The notes under the pieces are model-generated. The model had not been told where the DNA came from, made no database searches, and saw only the letters and a program-made list of their open reading frames with translations. From CAZWRK01 sp964635875 (GTDB lineage Bacteria; Pseudomonadota; Gammaproteobacteria; Burkholderiales; Aquaspirillaceae): DNA of 7,707 nucleotides. Below are positions 1-5,426 of the stretch, piece by piece (position 1 is the stretch's first letter; every line of letters begins with the position of its first letter). Position numbers and translations under genes: made by a program. Location of the stretch: assembly GCA_964635875.1 (NCBI GenBank), contig CAZWRK010000166.1, positions 1 to 7,707 of the forward strand, read 5' to 3'.

Positions 1-1
1 A

Positions 2-2257
2 CCCCGCCGCGGTGTATTGGTCGATCTTGGCGCCGCCGCGCAGGCCGCCGACGAAAACGCCCGCGCGCAAGCCGCTGGCGCCCGGCCGAAGCCAAAGACC
101 GGCGATTACGGCATTAAGGACACGGCCGCGCAAATCGAAGGCGCCCCGCCGCGCTTCGGTGAATTCGCGCTGCCGCATATTTTTACCTTCCAGGGGCAGC
201 AAGGATCGATTGCCAAGGTTTACCGGGCAAGCGACGAAGCGCTGCGCGATAGCTACGACAACGCGCGTTATATGCGCAATGACCCGACCGTCATGGAGTG
301 CATTGAGCACCGCCAGCGGTCAGTCGCGTTGCTCGATTGGCATATCGAGCCGGAAGACGAGACGGACGCCCGCGAATGCTACGTGCGCGACGAAATCACG
401 AAACTGTTGCGCCGCATGAACGACTTTATGCAGTACCGCCAAGCGTTGCTGTCGGCTGTGTGGTACGGCCGGGCAGGTGTGGCGCAGGCGTGGACATGGG
501 CCGACGCCGCTCGGCAGTTGTTGCACGTTAAGAAGTGGAAGCCGATCAACGGGGACAAACTTTGTTTTCGGTACGACGATGGCCGGCGCGAGTATGACCC
601 GGATCAAGTCGGCATTCGAGTCGGCGCGGGCATTCACCTCGGCGACCGCATTTGCGATCGGTGGACCGTCGACATTGCCAACAAGATCGACCAAACGGAC
701 CGCGGGCTAGCGTATTTTCTCGAACGGTCAGAACGGCACTTGATCGCGATTCACAAGCATCAAATCGAGGACGGCGATTTTGAGGCACCGGAAACCGCCG
801 GCAACATTCATGGCGTGGGCGTGCGCTCGCGTATCTATTGGATGTGGAGAATGAAGCAAGAAACGCTAGCGTTTCTGATGGAATACTTGGAACGCTCGGC
901 GTTCGGTATCGAAATTTGGTACTACCCCTGGGGGAGCGAGCAAGGCAAGCAAAAGGTGATGCAGGCGGCCAACGAGCGAATCGGGCAAGGCCGAAATACC
1001 ATCCTTGTGCCGCGCCCCCTCGGCGAAGAGGGGCAGGCGTACGGGGTGGAACGGATCGAGCCGGGCATGGGTGGCGTCGAAGCCGTGAAATCGATCGCAA
1101 TGGACTATTTCGGCCATTCGATCAAGCGGTTGATTCTCGGCCAAACGCTGACCACCGAAACCGGCGCCACCGGCATGGGCTCGGGCGTCGCTTCGGTGCA
1201 TTTGGACACGTATTTGCAGATTGTGCGGTTCGACGCGATCAATTTGGGCGAGACAATCACCCGCGACTTGATCGAGCCGATGATTGCGCTCAACTATCCC
1301 GACATGATCGGCCGGGCATTTCGATTCGTGGTCGAAACCGAAGCCCCGGACGTCGACGCGAAGCTAGCAGCGTGGCGACAGGCTTTCGATATGGGGCTTA
1401 AACTGCGCGCCCGAGACGTGGCCGACATGATCGGCGCGAAGACGCCGGGCAAAGACGACGAGGTTTTGCAGAGCCCCGCGTTTATGCAGCAACCGACCGA
1501 GGGCGATCAGGGCGACAATTCGGCCGCGCTGGCTGGCATGAATCGCAAAACGACGATTGCAATGCCGGGCGACAACGAGTTCGCCCGCGAACTGTGTCAG
1601 GAATTACAGAAGGGCAAAGACGCCGGCAAGCTGCGCAAGTCGCTGGCCGATGCCGAAACCGAACGACGCAAGCCCAAGGCGATTGCCGCCAAGCCGGCGG
1701 CCGAAGCCGCGGCCGAGAACCCGGAAGACTCAGAGCGCCAACGGCTCGCGACTTACGACCGGACCGAGGGCGCTGTCGAGCCGGCCGACGATGGCGCGGC
1801 CGCATTCGTGACGCCGATCGAGCACTACCGGGCCGCCGGCGATCGGTTGCGCGGTGGACGGGCCGACAATATGAGCCCGAGCGACTTTGACCCGCTCGAA
1901 CTGCAACGCGGCGCTCTGCATGAATCCGAGCATACGGACGATTGGCTACTTGCCCGCGAGATTGCCATGGACCACCTTGCCGAAGACCCGAATTATTATT
2001 TGAAGATTCGCAAGATGGGCCGCCGCATTCCGGGTCGCCGCTCCGACGGCCGGCGGAAGGATTACGCCGCGGGCTCGCTGTTCGACGATCACGACGACGA
2101 TGGTTTCAAGCTGACCAACAAGCCGGCCAAGCCGAAGCCGGCGACGTTTGAGAACAACCGCGGCAAACAACAGTCCATGTTGCACGGGATGAAGGATTTG
2201 CCCGGCCAGAAAAACTTGTTCGGTGGGCTCGATCTACTGTCGGGAAAGGGTGACTGA
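2..2257 (+). CDS. Phage portal protein, Mu gp29/DUF935-like, with long C-terminal extension (5' partial)
   Basis: Portal proteins form the dodecameric ring at one capsid vertex through which DNA is packaged and to which the tail attaches. The frame is open to the left edge; a TTG at 17 exists, but the text before it (PRRGVLVDLG) also reads as protein and has no stop, so the true start is probably upstream. Numbering from the TTG gives 746 residues. The first ~490 match the DUF935 layout: an N-terminal NDPTVMECIEHRQ segment, a DWHIEP strand, and the typical LGQTLTTETGA motif near residues 374-384, followed by the helical region ending VVETEAPDVDAKLAA. Residues ~500-600 are Ala/Glu/Lys-rich and look disordered. 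Residues ~619-667 resemble DUF5661 (SEHTDDWLLAREIAMDHL, then EDPNYY). The extreme C-terminus carries PGQKNLFGG. DUF935 portals are usually shorter, so the tail of ~240 residues is an addition. The stop overlaps the next start (TGATG). Portal assignment is confident; extension function is unknown. Confidence 0.9.
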   Translation, partial: PRRGVLVDLGAAAQAADENARAQAAGARPKPKTGDYGIKDTAAQIEGAPPRFGEFALPHIFTFQGQQGSIAKVYRASDEALRDSYDNARYMRNDPTVMECIEHRQRSVALLDWHIEPEDETDARECYVRDEITKLLRRMNDFMQYRQALLSAVWYGRAGVAQAWTWADAARQLLHVKKWKPINGDKLCFRYDDGRREYDPDQVGIRVGAGIHLGDRICDRWTVDIANKIDQTDRGLAYFLERSERHLIAIHKHQIEDGDFEAPETAGNIHGVGVRSRIYWMWRMKQETLAFLMEYLERSAFGIEIWYYPWGSEQGKQKVMQAANERIGQGRNTILVPRPLGEEGQAYGVERIEPGMGGVEAVKSIAMDYFGHSIKRLILGQTLTTETGATGMGSGVASVHLDTYLQIVRFDAINLGETITRDLIEPMIALNYPDMIGRAFRFVVETEAPDVDAKLAAWRQAFDMGLKLRARDVADMIGAKTPGKDDEVLQSPAFMQQPTEGDQGDNSAALAGMNRKTTIAMPGDNEFARELCQELQKGKDAGKLRKSLADAETERRKPKAIAAKPAAEAAAENPEDSERQRLATYDRTEGAVEPADDGAAAFVTPIEHYRAAGDRLRGGRADNMSPSDFDPLELQRGALHESEHTDDWLLAREIAMDHLAEDPNYYLKIRKMGRRIPGRRSDGRRKDYAAGSLFDDHDDDGFKLTNKPAKPKPATFENNRGKQQSMLHGMKDLPGQKNLFGGLDLLSGKGD

Positions 2258-2883
2258 TGACGCGGCTCGTAATGCTTCCAGCGGACCCGCACGAACTTTG
2301 CAGCAACTGCGGTGTTGGCTATCTGTTGCCGAGCGGGGTTTGCGATCATTGCAACGCTGCGACGGCGGGCCATGCTCCCGAAAGACATTTCGGGAACAGG
2401 TCGGCCGTTTCGGTGCCGTGGCAATGGCTGCGCCGGACCGTGGCCAAGCTGCTCCGGCTGGTCGAGCCCACGGCGATCGCCACCGCGATCGATGACGCGC
2501 CGCAAACGTCAATCCTGGCGAAGACATACGGCGACGCTGTGGCCCGCGTGATCCGCGTGCATGACGGAGACACGATCACCGTGGCCATCGATTGCTGGCC
2601 CGCAATCGTCGGCAGCGCTATCGACGTGCGGTTATTCGGCTACGATGCGCCGGAACTAAAAGACCCGCGGCCCGACATGGCCGGGCTGGCCGCGAGCGCA
2701 CGCGATTACGTGGCCGGGTCATTGCCGCCGGGGACGCTGGTCACATTGAAAAACGTGCGTCGCGACAAGTATTTTCGGATTCTCGCCGGCATTCACTTTG
2801 CCGACGGCAGCAGTCTCGCCGACCGGTTGTATAGCCTCGGGCTGGTGCGACCGTACACGGGGCGCGGCCCGAAGCCGTGGTAG
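2257..2883 (+). CDS. Zinc-ribbon + staphylococcal-nuclease-like (thermonuclease) endonuclease
   Basis: This 208-residue protein starts at the ATG that shares its A with the portal stop (TGATG), implying translational coupling. Residues 15-32 form a CxxC-x10-CxxC zinc-ribbon-like knuckle (C15, C18, C29, C32). A basic, amphipathic linker (~54-70) follows. Residues ~93-200 are an SNase/TNase domain, a Ca-dependent phosphodiesterase fold: VHDGDTITV (D103, D105, T106), VRLFGYDAPEL (R125, D130, E133) and DKYFRIL (R174) line up with staphylococcal nuclease D21, R35, D40, E43 and R87, so the active site looks intact. It ends with PYTGRGPKPW, a tail often seen in phage SNase proteins. No signal peptide is visible, so it should act in the cytoplasm or travel in the virion. 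SNase genes are sporadic in phage genomes; inside a head operon it might degrade host DNA or process DNA, but that is inference. Confidence 0.87.
   Translation: MTRLVMLPADPHELCSNCGVGYLLPSGVCDHCNAATAGHAPERHFGNRSAVSVPWQWLRRTVAKLLRLVEPTAIATAIDDAPQTSILAKTYGDAVARVIRVHDGDTITVAIDCWPAIVGSAIDVRLFGYDAPELKDPRPDMAGLAASARDYVAGSLPPGTLVTLKNVRRDKYFRILAGIHFADGSSLADRLYSLGLVRPYTGRGPKPW
2376..2395 (+). repeat. Perfect 8-bp inverted repeat with 4-nt loop inside the nuclease gene
   Basis: Arms TCCCGAAA (2376-2383) and TTTCGGGA (2388-2395) are exact reverse complements around the loop GACA. It falls in the linker between the zinc ribbon and nuclease domain. No T-tract follows, so it is not an intrinsic terminator. 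It could be an mRNA hairpin, a dyad operator or chance. Confidence 0.5.
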
Positions 2884-2920
2884 GAATAAAAACGCCGCCA
2901 AGCGAAAGAGTGTTGACAGT

Positions 2921-3112
2921 ATGGCCGACAGTAGCAAAGATCATAAGGAAGATCGCCACCGGGATATAAGGATCAGGGTGGCTCGAATCGTTAGCGACTT
3001 CCTTCAATTGGCCGATTCGGCCAGCTTTAAGGGTAGCCTAACGATCGAGATACCAGCCAAGGCCGGACACCTCGGGGCGATCAAAAACCAGTTGACGCAA
3101 TTCGTCGACTAA
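2921..3112 (+). CDS. Small hypothetical protein, 63 residues
   Basis: I do not recognise this protein. The reading frame is open further upstream to a start at 2798 inside the nuclease gene, but the upstream part is Arg/Ser-rich out-of-frame translation, and the ATG at 2921, 37 bases after the nuclease stop, gives a sensible product. A purine stretch GAAAGAG lies at 2904-2910, a weak and slightly distant ribosome binding site. The product begins with a charged segment (SSKDHKEDRHRD), continues into a likely amphipathic helix (IRIRVARIVSDFLQLAD), then an alternating segment SLTIEIPAK that looks like a beta strand, and a final short helix ending TQFVD. No cysteines, membrane segment or signal peptide. 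It is the last gene before a strong terminator, so it closes a transcription unit with the portal and nuclease. Function unknown. Confidence 0.6.
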   Translation: MADSSKDHKEDRHRDIRIRVARIVSDFLQLADSASFKGSLTIEIPAKAGHLGAIKNQLTQFVD

Positions 3113-3135
3113 CCAAAAACCGGTCATTCCACAAG

Positions 3136-3186
3136 AAGCCGGCCGCGATCTTTCGATTCAATCGATTGATCGCGGCCGGCTTTTTT
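3136..3186 (+). terminator. Strong intrinsic (Rho-independent) terminator
   Basis: A perfect 15-bp inverted repeat (3136-3150 and 3168-3182, core GCCGGCCGCGATC) surrounds a 17-base loop and runs straight into six T (3181-3186). The loop itself holds a small inverted repeat (TCGATT 3153-3158 / AATCGA 3160-3165). The GC-rich stem plus T-tract is textbook for the + strand. It lies 23 bases after the stop of the 63-residue gene and only 17 bases before the next ATG. An A-tract needed for bidirectional function is weak on the other side, so I assign only the + strand. Confidence 0.9.
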
Positions 3187-3203
3187 CGTTTGCAGTCACG
3201 CCG

Positions 3204-4856
3204 ATGCCCGCAACGCTCGAACCACCATTAGACGCCAAGGCCACCGCCAAGCGAGGCGCAGACGTCGCGCCCGAACTTGACCGTGACCCCGCTAAATCGT
3301 CGACGCTACCGCGCGCATCGGTTCGCACACCCGGCAGTTTTCCCGACGCCGAATTCGACAACGTGCCAAACGTGCCGATTTTCGCGGAACACAAAACGCG
3401 ATCGCAGCCGAGCGAGGAACACCCGGAAGGCCGCGAACTGAATTTCGGCAAAGACGAATTGAAAGCCGTTTGCGACCGTTGCAACCGACGGATCGAGGAA
3501 ACCGGCGACTATGCCGCGATCGTGCTAGGCCACACGCCCACGCCCGAGCAAGTGGCGGCCGGCAATGCCAAGCAACCCGAGCTAGTCGGGTTTGCTGGCC
3601 CGTTTCGCCTCGGGTTGATCGGTTCGCACGACCGCCCACGGTGGGCCATCTTGGCCGACTTCCACACGTTCAAAGCCGACGCCGAAAAGGTGCGCAAAAA
3701 CCCGCGGCGATCGCCCGAGCTATGGCTCGAAGACAGTTACGAGCAAATGTTTTTGGACCCGATCAGCTTGCTCGGCGCCGAGGCGCCACGGCTCGACATG
3801 GGTTTGCTTTATTCGGCCCGCAAGCAAGGGCGACAGGTCGAGCGCTATTCGGCCGTCGCACCGGCCGCAACGTCCGTTTTCGTACCGGCTCACGGCCCGT
3901 CGGCGCCAGAGCGCAAGCCGACCACAACCAGACCGAAAGCCTATTCAGCAACCGCCAAACCCCCAAAACAGGAATCTACGATCATGCTCGATCAAGACGA
4001 AGTTAAGCAAATCGCCGATGCAATTTCCCAACTTGATTGGGCGGTGTGGTGCAAGGAGCAAATGCAAAAGTCGGTAAGGCCGGCTGACGCTGCCGACGGC
4101 TCGGCCGAGCAAAAGCCCGTCGTAGGCGACGACGACGAGAAGCCCGAGCAATACGCCGCGGGCGATGACGACGACACCGACGAACCGGATGGTGACGAGG
4201 CCGACGACACGCTCGACGACACGCTCGACGACACCGAAGACACCGAAGACACCGAAGACGCCGAAGACGCCGACGAACCGGACGGTGACGAGTCCGACGA
4301 CGACGACGAAGACCAGCCGAAGAAATACGCGGCCGGCAAGACGATCAAGATCGGGCCGAAGGTCACCAGGAAGAAGTTTTCCAAGGCGGCCGCCGGCGAT
4401 GGCGGCAAGTCGCTGACTGTCGATCAACGCTTGGCAGCGCTCGAAGCGCTCAACGCTGATTTGAACGAGCAACTTTCTCACGAGCGCGGTTTGCGGCTCA
4501 ACACCGAGCGCTATAGCAAGCTGCAATCGTTGCGGACGAAATACGTCTTCGACTTGGACAAGAGCGCGGAGAAGGTTCATTACAAGAAGATGAACAAGCA
4601 GGGCTTTGATGGCTTTGTGAACTTCATTCAAGAGAACTGCCAAGCGATCCACGCCGACACCTTGTTGCCCGTGCCGGCCGACGGCGGCAAGGACGCGCCA
4701 GCCCCTGGCCGCGGCGATCGTCGCGAGCGATACGCAAAGGAGTGTCGCACAAGGGCATTCGCAATCGCCGAAGCGCGAGCGTTGCGCGGGCAGGAAGCGA
4801 ACTACGAGGGAATTCTCGAAAGTCTGCTCGACGGCACTTACAAGGAGCCGATTTAA
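3204..4856 (+). CDS. Mu gpI-like head maturation protease fused to capsid scaffold
   Basis: A 550-residue protein. Residues ~55-200 resemble phage I-type proteases (Mu gpI family), which cleave scaffold and capsid proteins during procapsid maturation: VPIFAEHKTR, ETGDYAAIVLGHTP (candidate catalytic His110 in GH), PELVGFAGPFRLG, then RRSPELWLED (candidate nucleophile Ser170) and DPISLLGAEAPRLDM. Residues ~205-260 are a disordered linker. Residues 261-550 look like a scaffold: an N-terminal helix, a very acidic segment at 309-370, a coiled coil at about 406-440 (RLAALEALNADLNEQL) and a helical C-terminus. The position just before decoration and capsid genes fits. ATG 3204 is the first usable start but has no Shine-Dalgarno sequence and sits 17 bases after a terminator; the frame stays open upstream through the terminator without a standard start. 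A second start at 3984 is described separately. Catalytic residues are by family analogy, not alignment. Confidence 0.8.
   Translation: MPATLEPPLDAKATAKRGADVAPELDRDPAKSSTLPRASVRTPGSFPDAEFDNVPNVPIFAEHKTRSQPSEEHPEGRELNFGKDELKAVCDRCNRRIEETGDYAAIVLGHTPTPEQVAAGNAKQPELVGFAGPFRLGLIGSHDRPRWAILADFHTFKADAEKVRKNPRRSPELWLEDSYEQMFLDPISLLGAEAPRLDMGLLYSARKQGRQVERYSAVAPAATSVFVPAHGPSAPERKPTTTRPKAYSATAKPPKQESTIMLDQDEVKQIADAISQLDWAVWCKEQMQKSVRPADAADGSAEQKPVVGDDDEKPEQYAAGDDDDTDEPDGDEADDTLDDTLDDTEDTEDTEDAEDADEPDGDESDDDDEDQPKKYAAGKTIKIGPKVTRKKFSKAAAGDGGKSLTVDQRLAALEALNADLNEQLSHERGLRLNTERYSKLQSLRTKYVFDLDKSAEKVHYKKMNKQGFDGFVNFIQENCQAIHADTLLPVPADGGKDAPAPGRGDRRERYAKECRTRAFAIAEARALRGQEANYEGILESLLDGTYKEPI
3984..4856 (+). 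CDS. Nested scaffold protein from an in-frame internal start (predicted)
   Basis: An ATG at 3984, in frame with the protease gene at residue 261, is preceded by AGGA (3970-3973) with 10 bases of spacing, better than anything before the long form's start. It lies exactly at the junction between a Pro/Lys/Thr-rich disordered linker and a new folded segment (MLDQDEVKQIADAISQLDW). The product would be 290 residues: helix, 62-residue acidic stretch, coiled coil and C-terminal helices, with no protease domain. Mu I/Z and lambda C/Nu3 make their scaffolds this way, from an internal start inside the protease gene. The site is seen in the sequence; its use in vivo is inferred. Confidence 0.6.
   Translation: MLDQDEVKQIADAISQLDWAVWCKEQMQKSVRPADAADGSAEQKPVVGDDDEKPEQYAAGDDDDTDEPDGDEADDTLDDTLDDTEDTEDTEDAEDADEPDGDESDDDDEDQPKKYAAGKTIKIGPKVTRKKFSKAAAGDGGKSLTVDQRLAALEALNADLNEQLSHERGLRLNTERYSKLQSLRTKYVFDLDKSAEKVHYKKMNKQGFDGFVNFIQENCQAIHADTLLPVPADGGKDAPAPGRGDRRERYAKECRTRAFAIAEARALRGQEANYEGILESLLDGTYKEPI
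4179..4292 (+). repeat. Tandem acidic-codon repeats inside the scaffold region
   Basis: Two copies of GACGACACGCTC (4203-4214, 4215-4226) are followed by GACGACACCGAA (4227-4238), two GACACCGAA units (4239-4256) and the variants GACGCCGAA and GACGCCGAC (4257-4274). The block is flanked by a 21-base direct repeat with one mismatch (4179-4199 and 4272-4292, encoding DEPDGDE). The unit lengths are multiples of three, so gains and losses keep the frame. The encoded stretch is about 60% Asp/Glu. Confidence 0.85.
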
Positions 4857-4869
4857 CGGGCCGCTAGTG

Positions 4870-4898
4870 CCCACAAGTTACCCACAACCGGCCCACAA
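4870..4898 (+). repeat. Three CCCACAA direct repeats at 11-bp spacing
   Basis: CCCACAA occurs at 4870-4876, 4881-4887 and 4892-4898, exactly 11 bp apart, in the 79-base gap between the protease/scaffold stop and the decoration protein. The spacing is about one helical turn, as in iterons or operator arrays, but the stretch may equally be an unstructured CA-rich translation leader. Confidence 0.55.
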
Positions 4899-4913
4899 AC
4901 TGACCACCACAAC

Positions 4914-4935
4914 CACGCTTTAGGAGTCCCCAACA
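4914..4935 (+). promoter_or_regulatory. Leader and strong ribosome binding site of the decoration gene
   Basis: AGGAG at 4922-4926 sits 9 bases before the ATG at 4936 and decides this start over the in-frame ATG at 4957, which has no ribosome binding site. The segment 4914-4928 matches 5406-5420 before the capsid gene at 13 of 15 positions, and both are preceded by ACCACCAC. Confidence 0.75.
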
Positions 4936-5337
4936 ATGTGCGCTTTCCCTGCTTTCATGGCAAACGGTGACATTAGCGTTTGCCGTTTTGTCAAGCAAGA
5001 CACGACCGCCGACCACAAGGTTTTGCAGGCTGGCGCCGGCGAAGCCGTTATCGGCATTTCGCAGGAGGGTAGTAGCCAAGCCCCAATCCCCGAAGTCTCG
5101 ACGCAATACGCCGCGCAGGCTGGCCAAGCCATCAAAGTTTATGGCGTGGGTGAGCGCTGCAAACTCGAAATCGGTTCAGGCGGTTGCACCGCCGGCGACA
5201 AGTTGAAGCCGGACAGCAACGGCAAGGGGGTGGCGATCACGGCCGGCGATGCTTACGGCGCCGTCGCGTTGACCACGTGCGCCGCTGGCGAGTTGGCCGA
5301 GGTTGTCGTGACGCCGAACGCCTTGTCGCACGCCTAA
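4936..5337 (+). CDS. Capsid decoration/cement-like protein
   Basis: A 133-residue protein directly before the major capsid gene, the usual place for head decoration or cement proteins, which bind the expanded shell and stabilise it. The sequence is typical of that group: short beta-rich segments and many Gly/Ala (RFVKQDTTADHKVLQAG, VIGISQEG, AGQAIKVYGVG, AGDKLKPDSNGKG, AYGAVALTT, ending AELAEVVVTP-like). The family could be the DUF2190 or a cement-protein type; I cannot tell without a search. It has five cysteines (C2, C16, C75, C84, C115), many for such a small protein, so disulfides or thiol contacts between subunits are conceivable. Start at 4936 is chosen for its AGGAG; a start at Met8 (4957) would remove the short MCAFPAF leader. 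No signal peptide or membrane segment. Confidence 0.65.
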   Translation: MCAFPAFMANGDISVCRFVKQDTTADHKVLQAGAGEAVIGISQEGSSQAPIPEVSTQYAAQAGQAIKVYGVGERCKLEIGSGGCTAGDKLKPDSNGKGVAITAGDAYGAVALTTCAAGELAEVVVTPNALSHA

Positions 5338-5405
5338 TTCGATCCGATCGTTTTTCGTTCGTCACTCGATTGAAACTCAACACCACCACGGCCGCAACCG
5401 GCCAA

Positions 5406-5426
5406 CACGTTTAAGGAGTCAAGACT
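5406..5426 (+). promoter_or_regulatory. Leader and strong ribosome binding site of the capsid gene
   Basis: AAGGAG (5413-5418) lies 8 bases before ATG 5427. The surrounding CACGTTTAAGGAGTC is a near copy of the segment before the decoration gene, consistent with both products being needed in large amounts. Confidence 0.75.

Noticed and set aside
2473..2482. GGCGATCGCC palindrome, like the HIP1 element of cyanobacteria
   Set aside because: CGATCG-type words are common throughout this GC-rich window, and there is no dense HIP1-like distribution.
2913..2941. TTGACA at 2913-2918 resembling a -35 box, overlapping the start of the 63-residue gene
   Set aside because: The hexamer 17 bp downstream (AAAGAT) matches the -10 consensus at only three of six positions, and the promoter would start inside the coding sequence.
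3945..4874. Long open frame of 309 codons on the minus strand
   Set aside because: It lies opposite the protease/scaffold gene; its Val/Gly/Phe repeats are the complement of the acidic repeat codons, and it has no start signals.
4878..4886. TTACCCACA, a near match to a DnaA box
   Set aside because: One mismatch at a conserved position, single copy, and no AT-rich region; better explained as part of the CCCACAA repeats.
5342..5356. CGAT-CCG-ATCG followed by TTTTT, a possible terminator after the decoration gene
   Set aside because: The stem is only 4 bp, too short for a credible intrinsic terminator.
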